Assembly (NCBI GenBank): GCA_002632325.1
Contig: NSJK01000001.1
Location: 234,405 to 298,404, forward strand
DNA from: Lysobacterales bacterium
Lineage (GTDB): Bacteria; Pseudomonadota; Gammaproteobacteria; Xanthomonadales; Rhodanobacteraceae
Length of the DNA stretch: 64,000 nt
Reading direction: 5' to 3'
The notes beneath the pieces are model-generated. The model was given only the letters and a program-made list of their open reading frames with translations, made no database searches and had not been told where the DNA came from. Each line of letters starts with the position of its first letter. Position 1 is the first letter of the stretch. Position numbers and translations under genes: made by a program. This document shows positions 18,663 through 28,512 of the stretch, piece after piece.

Positions 18663-19595
18663 TCAGTTCCTTGCTGCGCGATCGAGCCAGACGCCCAAAC
18701 CCTGCGCATTGAGCTCGATGTCGATGGCCAGCAGTTCGTTGACGCGCTCAGGCGGCAGGCTGCAGCCGTGCTGCAGGGCGCGCTCGCCGTAGAGCGCCGC
18801 CAGATCGGCACGGATTGCTTCATGCCGCTGGGGGGCGGCAGCGTGGCGCTGCGCAATCGCCATCATCGCCTCGATCTGTGCGTGCAAGTCATCGGCGAGG
18901 CGACGTGGTTCTCCGACGCGGCCGAAATGCGTGAGATGCACGGAATCGGGCGAATGCGCGAGCATGCGCTCGATCGAGGCATGCATCGCTTCCGGCTCGA
19001 ACTGCACGGGCGAGGTGGTGGGGATGACGAAGGCGCCCTTGGCGCTGTCGAGTTCGCGGTAGGACAGCCCGAAGCTGTCGCCGCTGAAGAACGTGCGGCT
19101 GCGTTCGTCCCAGATCGAATGATGGTGGCGCGCGTGACCTGGCGTGTCGATGCAGACGAGGGCGCGTCCGGCCAGATCGACGGATTGGCCATCGGTCGCG
19201 GCGACGACCCGCGCGGCATCGATCGGCAAGAGCTGGCCGTAGCTGCGCTGCATCTCGGCCTCGCCATACACCGCGGTCGCGCCGGCAATGAGCTGTGTCG
19301 GGTCGATCATGTGGCGCGCGCCGCGCGCATGCACGAGCAGGCGCGCATTGGGCAAGGCCGCCATCAACTTGCCGGCACCGCCGGCATGATCCAGATGCAC
19401 GTGAGTGAGGATCAGCCAGTCGACATCGGCGTTGCCGAGGCCAGCCTGCGCGAGTGCATCGAGCAGGCGTGGCGCCGAATGGTTGGTGCCGCAATCGATG
19501 AAGGCGCCACGGCCGCCTTCGATGACGAGATAGGCGGCATCGAAGCCCGGGCGGTGAAAGCCGGTATCGATGCTGTGGATGCCGTGGCTCGTCAT
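18663..19595 (-). CDS. MBL-fold metallo-hydrolase
   Basis: This 310-residue metallo-beta-lactamase-fold hydrolase has the full metal motif THVHLDHAGG (His65, His67, Asp69, His70), then IDTPGHARHHHS and FFSGDSFG. The substrate is unknown. The motif layout fits glyoxalase-II or thioesterase-like members. It is the last gene of the minus-strand fatty-acid group (13 nt after the thiolase), so acyl-thioester or lactone hydrolysis is a reasonable but unproven guess. Confidence 0.8.
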   Translation of the reverse strand: MTSHGIHSIDTGFHRPGFDAAYLVIEGGRGAFIDCGTNHSAPRLLDALAQAGLGNADVDWLILTHVHLDHAGGAGKLMAALPNARLLVHARGARHMIDPTQLIAGATAVYGEAEMQRSYGQLLPIDAARVVAATDGQSVDLAGRALVCIDTPGHARHHHSIWDERSRTFFSGDSFGLSYRELDSAKGAFVIPTTSPVQFEPEAMHASIERMLAHSPDSVHLTHFGRVGEPRRLADDLHAQIEAMMAIAQRHAAAPQRHEAIRADLAALYGERALQHGCSLPPERVNELLAIDIELNAQGLGVWLDRAARN

Positions 19596-19608
19596 CGCGT
19601 GGTGCCTG

Positions 19609-20805
19609 TCACAGCGCTTCGAAGATGCCGGCAGCGCCCATGCCGGTGCCGATGCACATCGTCACCATGCCGTACTTCTGCTTGCGTCGGCGCAGTCCGT
19701 GGATCAGGGTCGCCGCACGGATCGCGCCGGTTGCGCCCAAGGGATGCCCCAGCGCGATCGCGCCGCCGAGCGGATTGACCTTGGTCGGATCGAGGCCGAT
19801 GTCGTGGATCACGGCCAGTGATTGTGCGGCGAAGGCTTCGTTGAGTTCGATCCAGTCGAGCTGGTCGCGCTGGATGCCGGTCTGCGCGAGCGCCTTGGGA
19901 ATCGCCGCGATCGGACCGATGCCCATGATCTGCGGCGGCACGCCGGCCACCGAAAAGCCGACGAAGCGCGCGAGCGGGGTGAGCTGGTAGCGCTTGATCG
20001 CGCTTTCGCTGGCGAGCAGCAGGGCACCTGCACCATCGGACATCTGCGAGGAATTGCCCGCGGTGACGCTGCCGCCCATGCGAAACACCGGCTTGAGCTT
20101 GGCCAGTCCTTCGAGGCTGCTGTCCTTGCGCGGGCCTTCGTCGTGGCTGATCACGCGCGCATCGGTCTGCGTGCCGCGCGTGGCCAGGTTCGGATAGTGG
20201 TCATCGAGCGTGAACGGCGCGATTTCGTCGGCAAATTCACCAGCGGCCGTGGCCGCAAGTGCCCGTTGATGCGATGTCAGTGCGAATTGATCCTGCGCTT
20301 CACGGCTGACCTTCCATTGTTCGGCGACCTTCTCGGCGGTGATGCCCATGCCGTAGGCAATGTTGAGGTGCTCGCTCTCGAACACGATCGGATTCATCGC
20401 GATCTTGTGCCCCATCATCGGCACCATGCTCATCGATTCGGTGCCGCCGGCGAGCATGAGATCGGCTTCGCCCAGGCGGATCCGGTCGGCCGCCATCGCG
20501 ATGGCCTGCAGACCCGATGAGCAGAAACGGTTGATGGTGACGGCCGGCACGCTCTCGGGCAGTCCTGCAAGCAGCACGCCGATGCGCGCCACGTTCATGC
20601 CTTGTTCGGCTTCGGGCATCGCGCAACCGATCACCGCATCGGTGATCTGCGCTGGGTCGATGCCCGGCGCCTTGGCCAACACGTGGCGAAGCACGTGGGC
20701 GAGCAGGTCGTCGGGGCGGGTGTTGCGAAACACGCCACGCGGCGCCTTTCCGACCGGTGTGCGCACGGCGGCGACGATGTAGGCGTCCTGGATCTGTTTG
20801 GTCAT
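19609..20805 (-). CDS. Acetyl-CoA C-acyltransferase (3-ketoacyl-CoA thiolase)
   Basis: This 398-residue thiolase performs the last step of beta-oxidation. The acylated cysteine lies in [16 protein letters not shown] (Cys95). The C-terminal catalytic motifs [21 protein letters not shown] and [13 protein letters not shown] carry the His and second Cys. The ATG at 20805 ([17 protein letters not shown]) is the conserved start. It follows the dehydrogenase/hydratase gene in the same operon. Confidence 0.93.
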   Translation of the reverse strand: MTKQIQDAYIVAAVRTPVGKAPRGVFRNTRPDDLLAHVLRHVLAKAPGIDPAQITDAVIGCAMPEAEQGMNVARIGVLLAGLPESVPAVTINRFCSSGLQAIAMAADRIRLGEADLMLAGGTESMSMVPMMGHKIAMNPIVFESEHLNIAYGMGITAEKVAEQWKVSREAQDQFALTSHQRALAATAAGEFADEIAPFTLDDHYPNLATRGTQTDARVISHDEGPRKDSSLEGLAKLKPVFRMGGSVTAGNSSQMSDGAGALLLASESAIKRYQLTPLARFVGFSVAGVPPQIMGIGPIAAIPKALAQTGIQRDQLDWIELNEAFAAQSLAVIHDIGLDPTKVNPLGGAIALGHPLGATGAIRAATLIHGLRRRKQKYGMVTMCIGTGMGAAGIFEAL

Positions 20806-20823
20806 GACTTGCTCCGGTAAAGC

Positions 20824-20850
20824 GGGAATCGGGAATGGGGAATCGCGTGG
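20824..20850. repeat. G-rich heptamer repeat (GGGAATC-type)
   Basis: Three tandem heptamers, GGGAATC, GGGAATG and GGGAATC (20824-20844), are followed by a further G run at 20847-20850, giving four G tracts within 27 nt. This could form a G-quadruplex. It lies between the two beta-oxidation genes on the strand opposite their transcript. Similar G-rich heptads are, to my recollection, common in Xanthomonas-group genomes. Confidence 0.6.
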
Positions 20851-20920
20851 GGAGAATGTGGACATCACCGGCGCAAGCGCCCGATGCCGGTTCACTCGCA
20901 GCGCACGATTCCCATCGACA

Positions 20921-23296
20921 TCAGTTGCGCAGCGGCTTGCCGGTGGCAAGCGTGTGCGCGATGCGCTCCTGGGTCCTGGGCATCTGCGCGAGTTCGAAGA
21001 AGTGCTTGCGCTCCAGATCGAGCAGCCATTGCTCGTCGACCTGAGCGCCGCGCTCGATCGTGCCGCCGCACAGCACATCGCCGATGCGGCTGGCAATGAC
21101 GTTGTCGTGCTCGGAGATGAAGCGGCCTTCGAGCATGTTGACCAGGGCCATCTTCAGCGTGGCCAGACCCACATCGCCGGCGACGTTGACCTGATGCGCC
21201 GGCAGCGGCGGACGATAGCCGGACTCGGCCATCGCTGTGGCGACTGCCTTGGCCACATGCAGGAGTTCAAAGCCGTTGAAGACGATCACATCGTCGGGAC
21301 GCAACAGCCCCAGGGCCTTGGCCTCGAAGGCGCTGCCCGAGGATTTGGCCTGCGCCACCACCTCGAACATGCGCTTGATCTCGGGAAAAACGTCACCGTC
21401 GGCGGCGCGTTGCGATGCGCGCACCGCGATCTCCTTGAGTCCACCACCGGCTGGCAGCAGGCCGACACCGGCTTCGACCAGGCCGATGTAGCTTTCCAGC
21501 GCGGCCACCGTGCGCGCGCAGTGCATCTGGAACTCGCAGCCGCCGCCGAGCGCGAGCCCGCGGATCGCGGCGACCACCGGCACCTGTGCATATTTGATGC
21601 GCAGGCTGGTCTTCTGGAAGTTGGCGATCATCGATTCGAGCTTGGCGATCTGTCCGGACTGGACGAATCCGAGCATGCCCTTGAGGTCGGCGCCGGCCGA
21701 GAAGGCCTTGTCGCTGTCCTGCCAGATCACCACGGCCTTCAGCTTCTGCTCGGCGTAGTCGATCGCCTGCTGGATGCCATCGAGCACGGCGTCGTTGACC
21801 GTGTTCATCTTGGTCTTGAACGAGAGGATGCCGACGCCGTCATCGCCGAGCGACCACAGGCGCACGCCGTCGTTCTCCCACATCGTCTTGCCGCTGTCGA
21901 AGCGCTCGCCCAGCAGCGGATCGGGGAACAACTGACGCGCATAGACCGGGTGCGTCGAACGCGGCAGGTAGTGCCCGCGCTGGGGTGACCACGAACCTTC
22001 GGCATGGTGCACCCCATCGACCTCGCCGACCCAGGCCGGAAGTGGCGCCTTGCTCATGGCCTTGCCCGCGGCAATATCGGCCTCGATCCAACGCGCGATC
22101 TGCGCCCAACCGGCTGCCTGCCAGGTTTCGAAGGGGCCTTGCTTCCAGCCATAGCCCCAGCGGATCGCGAAATCGACATCACGCGCCGTTTCGGCGATGG
22201 CAGCGAGCTGGCAGGCGCAGTAGTGAAACAGATCGCGGAACACCGCCCACAGGAACTGCGCCTGCGTGTCGTGCGAATCGTGCAGCTTGGCGAAGCGCTC
22301 GACCGGGTTCTTGAGTGCGAGGATCGCGGCGACTTCATCGGAAGGCTTGGCACCCGAGGCGACATGGTCCTGCTTGGCCAGATCGAGCACGACGATGTCC
22401 TTGCCACGCTTGGTGTAGATGCCGGCGCCGGTCTTCTGGCCGAGCGCACCCTTGTCGATCAGGGCTGCGAGCCATGCCGGCGACTGGAAATGCGCATGCC
22501 AGGGATCGTCGGGCAGGGTATCGGCCATGGTCTTGATCACATGCGCCAGGGTGTCCAGACCCACCACGTCGGCGGTGCGATAGGTCGCGCTCTTGGGGCG
22601 GCCGATTGCCGGGCCGGTGAGGGCATCGACGAGATCGAAGGGCAGGCCAAACTGGGCCGTGTGGTGCATGGTGGCGAGGATCGAGAACACGCCGATGCGG
22701 TTGCCGATGAAGTTGGGTGTGTCCTTGGCGCGCACCACGCCCTTGCCGAGCGTGGTGGTGAGGAAACTCTCCAGGCCATCGAGCACGTCGGGATGGGTCT
22801 GGCTGTCGGCGATCAGTTCGACCAGATGCATGTAGCGCGGCGGATTGAAGAAGTGCACGCCAGCGAAGCGCGCCCGCAATGCGGCCGGCAGGGCCTGGGC
22901 GAGTGCTTCGATGTGCAGGCCGGAGGTATTGCTCGCAATTACTGCAGAATCAGATAGATGCGGAACAATCTTCTTGTAAAGGTCGAGTTTCCAATCGAGC
23001 CGTTCGGCAATTGCCTCGATGACCAGATCGCAGCCGCGCAGTTGCGCCAGATGCTCGTCGTAGTTGGCGGGGGTGATCGCGGCCAGTTTGGTCTTGTCGG
23101 CCAGCGGTGCCGGCGAGAGCTTGCCGAGATGGGCGATTGCCTTGAGCGCGATCCCGTTCTTGTCACCGTCCCTGGCGGGCAGGTCGAACAGCAGGGTGGG
23201 GATGTCGGCGTTGGCGAAATGAGCGGCGATCTGCGCGCCCATCACGCCGGCACCGAGCACGGCGACTTGGCGAATGTTCAAGCGGGACTTGGTCAT
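20921..23296 (-). CDS. 3-hydroxyacyl-CoA dehydrogenase / enoyl-CoA hydratase fusion (FadN type)
   Basis: This 791-residue bifunctional beta-oxidation enzyme has the dehydrogenase first and the hydratase second, the FadN order and not the FadB order. Residues 1-320 hold the NAD domain VLGAGVMGAQIAAHFANADI and FFNPPRYMHLVELI. Residues about 490-690 hold the crotonase domain with SAGADLKGM and RGLALGGGCEFQMHC, the oxyanion-hole region, and VEAGVGLLPAGGG. It lies 54 nt downstream of the TetR gene and upstream of the thiolase, so the three are likely co-transcribed and induced by acyl-CoA. Confidence 0.92.
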   Translation of the reverse strand: MTKSRLNIRQVAVLGAGVMGAQIAAHFANADIPTLLFDLPARDGDKNGIALKAIAHLGKLSPAPLADKTKLAAITPANYDEHLAQLRGCDLVIEAIAERLDWKLDLYKKIVPHLSDSAVIASNTSGLHIEALAQALPAALRARFAGVHFFNPPRYMHLVELIADSQTHPDVLDGLESFLTTTLGKGVVRAKDTPNFIGNRIGVFSILATMHHTAQFGLPFDLVDALTGPAIGRPKSATYRTADVVGLDTLAHVIKTMADTLPDDPWHAHFQSPAWLAALIDKGALGQKTGAGIYTKRGKDIVVLDLAKQDHVASGAKPSDEVAAILALKNPVERFAKLHDSHDTQAQFLWAVFRDLFHYCACQLAAIAETARDVDFAIRWGYGWKQGPFETWQAAGWAQIARWIEADIAAGKAMSKAPLPAWVGEVDGVHHAEGSWSPQRGHYLPRSTHPVYARQLFPDPLLGERFDSGKTMWENDGVRLWSLGDDGVGILSFKTKMNTVNDAVLDGIQQAIDYAEQKLKAVVIWQDSDKAFSAGADLKGMLGFVQSGQIAKLESMIANFQKTSLRIKYAQVPVVAAIRGLALGGGCEFQMHCARTVAALESYIGLVEAGVGLLPAGGGLKEIAVRASQRAADGDVFPEIKRMFEVVAQAKSSGSAFEAKALGLLRPDDVIVFNGFELLHVAKAVATAMAESGYRPPLPAHQVNVAGDVGLATLKMALVNMLEGRFISEHDNVIASRIGDVLCGGTIERGAQVDEQWLLDLERKHFFELAQMPRTQERIAHTLATGKPLRN

Positions 23297-23350
23297 CGGA
23301 ATGGCTCCGGTAGCGATTTGCGGAAAACTCAGGATTGGAAAACGGGGGGC

Positions 23351-23974
23351 TCAGCCGGGGCTCGGCGGGGCGCGCAGCCCGGCGGCGGCAAAGCCGATGA
23401 GGTGGTCGACCGCCTGGCGGCGATGCACCTCCTCGCTGGTCGAGGCGCGGCGCTTGATGATGCCGAAATCGGCCATCGCGTAGGTCACCGCGCCGGCCAG
23501 GATGTCGAGTCGCCAGTACAGCTCGTCCTTGTCCAGATGCGGCAGCAGGCGCGCGAAAACCTGGGCAAACTCGCGCAGCACATGGCCATAGTTGTCGGAC
23601 AAAAAGCGGCGCAGCCGCTCGTCATGCTCGGCGTAGGCACGCGCCAGCACGCGCACGAAGGCTGCGCCGCCCTGGCTGTGCAAGGACTGGTTCAGCGCCG
23701 GGCGGATGAAGGCATCGAGCACGTCCTCGAGCTTGCCGTCACCGGCCTTGGTCAATGCCGCGAGGCGCTCGCGGTTGAGCTCATCGAGCCGGCGCCGGAA
23801 GACCTCTTCGATGAGGCCATCCTTGGAGCCGAAGTGATAATTGACCGCAGCCAAATTGACCTTGGCCGTGGCTGTGACCTGACGCAGCGAGGCGCCGGCA
23901 AAACCGTGTCGCGCGAACAGGGCTTCGGCGACGCCGAGGATGCGCTCGCGGGTGGAGAAGCTTGTCTGGGACAT
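23351..23974 (-). CDS. psrA: TetR-family regulator, PsrA-like
   Basis: This 207-residue repressor has an N-terminal helix-turn-helix, RERILGVAEALFARHGF then LRQVTATAKVNLAAVNYHF, which closely follows Pseudomonas PsrA, a fatty-acid-responsive TetR protein. It is the first gene of the minus-strand beta-oxidation operon. A perfect 16-nt palindrome lies 17 nt upstream of its ATG and matches the PsrA site pattern CAAAC-N4-GTTTG. Autoregulation and control of the downstream fad genes by acyl-CoA are inferred. Confidence 0.85.
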   Translation of the reverse strand: MSQTSFSTRERILGVAEALFARHGFAGASLRQVTATAKVNLAAVNYHFGSKDGLIEEVFRRRLDELNRERLAALTKAGDGKLEDVLDAFIRPALNQSLHSQGGAAFVRVLARAYAEHDERLRRFLSDNYGHVLREFAQVFARLLPHLDKDELYWRLDILAGAVTYAMADFGIIKRRASTSEEVHRRQAVDHLIGFAAAGLRAPPSPG

Positions 23975-23991
23975 GGCGACGGGAATTCGTC

Positions 23992-24007
23992 TCAAACGAT
24001 CGTTTGA
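23992..24007. promoter_or_regulatory. Perfect palindromic operator TCAAACGATCGTTTGA
   Basis: This perfect 16-nt palindrome is placed 17 nt before the PsrA-like start codon. The core CAAAC-GATC-GTTTG agrees with the published Pseudomonas PsrA consensus (C/G)AAAC-N2-4-GTTT(G/C). It is the only copy noticed in the window. Confidence 0.8.
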
Positions 24008-24081
24008 ATCATAGGCGCGGGCATGCGTCGGGGTCAAACCCGGATCGCGGGGGCGGGGTGCAAAAACATCGCCAAGTTCGC

Positions 24082-24087
24082 TAGAAT
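24082..24087 (+). promoter_or_regulatory. Candidate ndk promoter -10 TAGAAT
   Basis: TAGAAT matches five of six consensus bases but has no strong -35. The predicted leader of about 97 nt contains a hairpin at 24108-24131 (CCTGCG-GATTGG-CGCAGG, extended by flanking pairs). Confidence 0.4.
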
Positions 24088-24190
24088 CCACCACGAATAT
24101 GTGACCTAAGCCTGCGGATTGGCGCAGGTTTGGGTCGCCCCGCCCACCCGGACGGGCCCCTGACAACCCATCATTCGGAGACACCGGCTC

Positions 24191-24616
24191 ATGGCGCTGG
24201 AGCGCACCCTTTCCATCATCAAACCCGACGCGGTTGCCAAGAACGTGATCGGCGAAATCTATTCCCGCTTCGAGAAGGCCGGCCTGCGCATCGTCGCCGC
24301 CAAGATGAAACAGCTTTCGCGCGCCGATGCCGAAGGCTTCTATGCCGTGCATCGCGAGCGTCCGTTCTTCAAGCCGCTGGTTGATTTCATGATCTCCGGT
24401 CCGGTGATGATCCAGGCACTCGAAGGCGAGAACGCGATCGCGAAGAACCGCGAACTCATGGGCGCAACCAATCCCAAGGACGCGGCGCCGGGCACGATTC
24501 GCGCCGATTTCGCCCAATCGATCGACGCCAATGCCGTGCATGGCTCGGATGGTGCGGATACGGCAAAAGTCGAAATCGCGTACTTCTTCACCGATTCGGA
24601 ACTGTGCGCCCGTTAA
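24191..24616 (+). CDS. ndk: Nucleoside diphosphate kinase
   Basis: This 141-residue enzyme balances NTP pools. It starts [18 protein letters not shown] and has the phosphorylated histidine in NAVHGSDG (His117). The family length is exact. GGAG lies 10 nt before the ATG. It begins the conserved ndk-rlmN-pilF-rodZ run. Confidence 0.97.
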   Translation: MALERTLSIIKPDAVAKNVIGEIYSRFEKAGLRIVAAKMKQLSRADAEGFYAVHRERPFFKPLVDFMISGPVMIQALEGENAIAKNRELMGATNPKDAAPGTIRADFAQSIDANAVHGSDGADTAKVEIAYFFTDSELCAR

Positions 24617-24626
24617 GGTCGGCATC

Positions 24627-25805
24627 GTGAGCCAGTCCGCACTCCCGCCAACGACGACCGACGCCCAGCCAGCGGCGTCGCATGTCGCTGTGGGCGCGAG
24701 CGGCAAGGTCAACCTGTTCGAGCACGATCGCAATGGCTTGCGCGCGCTGTTCGCGCAACTCGGCGAGAAACCGTATCGCGCCGATCAGGTGATGAAGTGG
24801 ATCTACCATCGCCACGTCACCGATTTCGCGCAGATGACCGACATCGGCAAGGCGCTGCGTGACAAGCTCGAAGCGGCGTTCGAGATCGTGCCGCCCAAGG
24901 CGCTGTTCGAAAAGCAGGCCAACGACGGCACCTACAAGTGGCTGCTCGGCATGGATGGCGGCAATGCGATCGAATCGGTGTTCATTCCCGAAACCTCGCG
25001 CGGCACCTTGTGCGTGTCCTCGCAAGTCGGCTGCGCGCTGGCCTGCCAGTTCTGTTCGACCGGGGCACAGGGCTTCAATCGCAATCTTGCCGCCGCCGAG
25101 ATCACCGGTCAGGTGTGGATCGCGGCGCGTCATCTGGGCAATGTGCCGCATCACCAGCGCAAGCTCACCAACGTGGTGATGATGGGCATGGGCGAGCCCC
25201 TGCTCAATTTCGACAATGTCGTCACCGCGATGAGCGTGATGCGCGACGATCTCGGATTCGGCCTCGCCAACAAGCGCGTCACGCTGTCGACGGCGGGGCT
25301 CGTACCGATGATCGATCGCCTCAGCGAAGCCAGCGATGTGTCGCTCGCGGTGTCCTTGCATGCGCCCAATGACGAACTGCGCAGCGAGCTCATGCCGATC
25401 AACCGCAAGTATCCGATCAAGGATCTGCTCGCTGCCTGCCAGCGCTACACCCAGCGCAAGGCGCGCACCACGATCACTTTCGAATACACCATGCTCAAGG
25501 GCATCAACGACCAGCCCGAACACGCACGTCAACTGATCAAGCTGATGCGCAAGGTACCATCGAAGGTCAATCTGATTCCGTTCAATCCATTCTTCGGCAC
25601 GCGCTTCGAGCGCTCCGAGGAGACCGTGATCCGTGCGTTCCAGAAGATCCTGCTCGATGCCGACGTGCTCACGATGGTGCGTCGCACGCGTGGCGATGAC
25701 ATCGACGCGGCCTGTGGCCAGCTCAAGGGACAGGTCGTCGATCGCACGCGTCGTCAGGCCGAGTTCCGCCGCAAGCTCGAACAGGGGATCCCGCATGTCG
25801 CTTGA
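24627..25805 (+). CDS. rlmN: Dual-specificity 23S rRNA/tRNA methyltransferase (adenine-C2)
   Basis: This radical-SAM enzyme methylates A2503 of 23S rRNA and A37 of some tRNAs. The 392-residue protein has the cluster motif CALACQFC (Cys136, Cys140, Cys143), [13 protein letters not shown] and the C-terminal FLIPFNPF-like segment ([10 protein letters not shown]). The GTG at 24627 follows ndk by 10 nt and is preceded by AAGG. The first 25 residues are low-complexity and could be trimmed if a later start is used. It overlaps pilF by 11 nt. Confidence 0.94.
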   Translation: MSQSALPPTTTDAQPAASHVAVGASGKVNLFEHDRNGLRALFAQLGEKPYRADQVMKWIYHRHVTDFAQMTDIGKALRDKLEAAFEIVPPKALFEKQANDGTYKWLLGMDGGNAIESVFIPETSRGTLCVSSQVGCALACQFCSTGAQGFNRNLAAAEITGQVWIAARHLGNVPHHQRKLTNVVMMGMGEPLLNFDNVVTAMSVMRDDLGFGLANKRVTLSTAGLVPMIDRLSEASDVSLAVSLHAPNDELRSELMPINRKYPIKDLLAACQRYTQRKARTTITFEYTMLKGINDQPEHARQLIKLMRKVPSKVNLIPFNPFFGTRFERSEETVIRAFQKILLDADVLTMVRRTRGDDIDAACGQLKGQVVDRTRRQAEFRRKLEQGIPHVA

Positions 25806-26571
25806 CCGTCTCCTGCTCGGCTCATGCATTGCGCTGGCAGCGCTCGCGCTCGGCGGCTGCGGCAGCCCGGGTTCCTCGCCGGTGCGCAAGGAGAGTGCCA
25901 AGACACAGCAGAGCGAGGCGGCGCGGATCCACACCGAACTCGGTCAGAAATACCTGCAGCAAGGCAAGGCGGAAGTCGCGCTGGAAAAATTGCAGAAGGC
26001 GTTGCAGTTCGATCCGAACTACGTCGATGCGCACACGGTGATCGCGGTGCTCTACGAGAGCATCAACGACCTGCCCAAGGCCGAAGAGCACTATCGGCGC
26101 GCGGTCGAACTCAAGCCCAAGGGCGGCGCCGAGAACAACAATTACGGGCGATTCCTCTGCGAACGGGGTCGTTACGACGAGGCTCAGGGATATTTCACCA
26201 AGGCTCTCGCCGATCCGTTCTACCAGACACCGGCATTGGCGATGAGCAATGCCGGTACCTGTCTCGCGCGCGCAGGCAAGACCGATGCCGCCGAAAAGAT
26301 GCTGCGTGAGGCGCTCGCGCTCAATGGCCGCGACGCCTCGGCATTGCTGGCGATGGGTAGCGTGCTGTATGCCAAGGGCGACTATTTCAATGCGCGTGGA
26401 TTCCTGCAGCGTTACGAGTCGATCGGTGCGCCGCAAGCAGCCGCGCTGATGCTCGGACGCAACATCGAATTGCAACTCAAGAATGCGGCCGGTGCGAGTG
26501 AGTACTCACGCAAGCTGCTGCGCGATTTTCCCAAGTCGACCGAGGCACAGTCGCTGGGCGGCAAAGATTGA
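25795..26571 (+). CDS. pilF: Type IV pilus biogenesis/stability lipoprotein PilF (PilW)
   Basis: This 258-residue TPR lipoprotein serves as the pilotin for the PilQ secretin. The signal peptide ends ALALGGCG (Cys22). About six TPR units follow, starting [20 protein letters not shown]. The ATG at 25795 overlaps the rlmN end. Position after rlmN is conserved. Confidence 0.9.
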   Translation: MSLDRLLLGSCIALAALALGGCGSPGSSPVRKESAKTQQSEAARIHTELGQKYLQQGKAEVALEKLQKALQFDPNYVDAHTVIAVLYESINDLPKAEEHYRRAVELKPKGGAENNNYGRFLCERGRYDEAQGYFTKALADPFYQTPALAMSNAGTCLARAGKTDAAEKMLREALALNGRDASALLAMGSVLYAKGDYFNARGFLQRYESIGAPQAAALMLGRNIELQLKNAAGASEYSRKLLRDFPKSTEAQSLGGKD

Positions 26572-26757
26572 ATGATGCAAGACAAGAATTTTCGAACCGT
26601 CGGGACGACGGCGTCAGGGACTGCAAGGGAAGGCGCACGACCAGCTTCGGCGGGGGTGCCGAAGGAGACAAGACAATTCAACGCTGCGGACTGCCAGATG
26701 TTGCTGCCGCTGCCCGAGGATCAAGCTGTGACGAGTATCGAGGCAAATGAGGGCATC

Positions 26758-27723
26758 ATGCCCACGCTGACAGCAGATGCGGCCGAGCCCGGTCAGCGCT
26801 CCTTGGGCGCGCGCCTGCGCGCCGCACGCGAGAGCTACGGTTGGAGCGTGGCCGAGATCGGAACGGAATTGCGCCTGCCGGCTCGCCTGATCGAGCGACT
26901 TGAGAATGATGACTACACCGGCATCAGCGATGCGGTGTTCCTGCGCGGCTATCTGACAAGCTATGCGCGACTGGTCGAAGTCCCGCTTGCCTGCACTCAG
27001 ACGGTACTTGCCGAGCACGCCCACGTCGCCCCGCTGGTCGCCACGGGTGCGATCTCGCGGTCTCGCTATCTGTTGGAACGCTATTCGGCGAGTGCGACCT
27101 ATCTCGTCCTCACCGCAATCATCGTCGTGCCGGCAGTCTGGCTCGCCACGCATGGTGGTTTGCGACAGGAGTTCACGCAGTCGACGCCACTCGATCCGCC
27201 GGCGCGCGTGGTGTTGCCCGTGGCGACTTCAACGGATACCGCGACCGCCCTTGATGCGGATGCAGCCAAGTCGCTTGCAACAACGAGCAAGGCGCCCGCT
27301 GCTGTCGCGGCGCCGGCCGCAGCGACGGTGCCAGGCGCGCAGACGCCGATCGTCGCCTCGATGACGCCGTTTCAGGTCAGCGAGCCAAGCCGCGCTGCCG
27401 AGGCGCCCACCCAGTCCGCGGGCTCGGCGACACCCAACAACGGGGATGGGGCGCACGTCATCACCCTCAAGATCGCGCAGCCGAGTTGGGTCGAGGTCAC
27501 CACCGCCGATGGACGCAAGCTCGAGTACAGCATGCTCGCGGCGGATTCCGAACACGAATACCGCAGCGACGGCAGCCTCAGTCTGCGCATCGGAAACTCC
27601 GAAGGCGCGCAGATCTCGGCCGACGGCAAGCCGATCGACCTCGCGCCGTTTCGCCGCGGCAACGTCGCGCATCTGCGCTTGTTCGGCAGCGGCGAGGCAA
27701 CTGCCGAGCGGCCCCAGCAATAG
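26758..27723 (+). CDS. rodZ: RodZ-like helix-turn-helix membrane protein (DUF4115)
   Basis: RodZ links MreB to cell-shape control. The protein has a cytoplasmic Xre-type HTH (SLGARLRAARESYGWSVAEIG, then LRLPARLIERLEND and FLRGYLTSYARL), one TM segment (ATYLVLTAIIVVPAVWLAT), an Ala/Thr-rich linker and a C-terminal beta domain with QPSWVEVTTADGRKLEYS. The ATG at 26758 (GAGGG upstream) gives 321 residues with 16 residues before GARLR, as in E. coli. The frame stays open back to 26572, and a GTG at 26728 with GAGGA is a second option. Upstream codons use AGA, AGG and ACA unusually often, arguing against translation from 26572. Confidence 0.82.
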   Translation: MPTLTADAAEPGQRSLGARLRAARESYGWSVAEIGTELRLPARLIERLENDDYTGISDAVFLRGYLTSYARLVEVPLACTQTVLAEHAHVAPLVATGAISRSRYLLERYSASATYLVLTAIIVVPAVWLATHGGLRQEFTQSTPLDPPARVVLPVATSTDTATALDADAAKSLATTSKAPAAVAAPAAATVPGAQTPIVASMTPFQVSEPSRAAEAPTQSAGSATPNNGDGAHVITLKIAQPSWVEVTTADGRKLEYSMLAADSEHEYRSDGSLSLRIGNSEGAQISADGKPIDLAPFRRGNVAHLRLFGSGEATAERPQQ

Positions 27724-27849
27724 CGCCTGAACGGGCGTTTGCGGGCATGCCGTCGGGCGCGCCCGGCGGGCGTTTCCTGCTAATCTTGCCATCTTTGGCC
27801 GCGCCGTCGCCTCGACGGGCGTCGTCGTGTTTTTCCTGCAGGTGATTCC

Positions 27850-28512
27850 ATGGCTTTCGACGTTCTCGACGAGCACGAGCAAGGTGAATTGGTCCAGAAG
27901 TGGTTGCGCGAGAACGCGATGGCGATCGCGGTCGGCATCGGTCTGGGACTGGCGCTGATCTTCGGCTGGCAGCAGTGGCAGACGCACAAGGCCACCGCGG
28001 CAGCTGCCGCATCGGCCCAGTTCCAGGCGCTCACCGAGGCGGTTGCGGCCAAGAAGGACGAAGACGCGCAGAAGGTGGCCGCGGCGATCCGCAGCGAATA
28101 CCCGCAATCGATCTATTCCGTCTTCGCAGCCCTGCAACAAGCCGATCTGGCGGTGCAGAAAGGCGACCTCAATGGCGCTGCCGAGCAGTTGGCGTGGGCG
28201 CGCGAGCATGCCAAGACTTCACCGTTGCAGTGGTTGATCGACCTGCGCAGCGCGCGCATCAAACTCGCGCAGGGCGATGCCGCCGCGGCGCTCAAACTTG
28301 CCGATGGTGTGGGCGCGGACAACTACGTTGCGCTCGCGGGTGAATTGCGTGGCGATGCACTGGCCAAGCTCGGTCGCAACGATGAAGCGCGCAAGGCCTA
28401 CGAGGCCGTGCTCGCGGCCACCGATACCCAGGGCGTGGATCGCAACCTGCTGCAGATGAAGCTCGACAACCTGGGTGCGAGCGCGCCCGCGGCACAGAAG
28501 CCTGCCACATGA
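27850..28512 (+). CDS. yfgM: YfgM-like TPR protein, inner-membrane ancillary chaperone
   Basis: This 220-residue protein has a cytoplasmic N-terminus (AFDVLDEHEQGELVQKWLREN), one TM segment (AMAIAVGIGLGLALIFGWQQW) and a periplasmic TPR domain. In E. coli YfgM works with PpiD at the Sec translocon and affects RcsB signalling. It is coupled to bamB by an ATGA overlap. In E. coli ispG and hisS lie between rodZ and yfgM. They are absent here. Confidence 0.88.
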   Translation: MAFDVLDEHEQGELVQKWLRENAMAIAVGIGLGLALIFGWQQWQTHKATAAAAASAQFQALTEAVAAKKDEDAQKVAAAIRSEYPQSIYSVFAALQQADLAVQKGDLNGAAEQLAWAREHAKTSPLQWLIDLRSARIKLAQGDAAAALKLADGVGADNYVALAGELRGDALAKLGRNDEARKAYEAVLAATDTQGVDRNLLQMKLDNLGASAPAAQKPAT

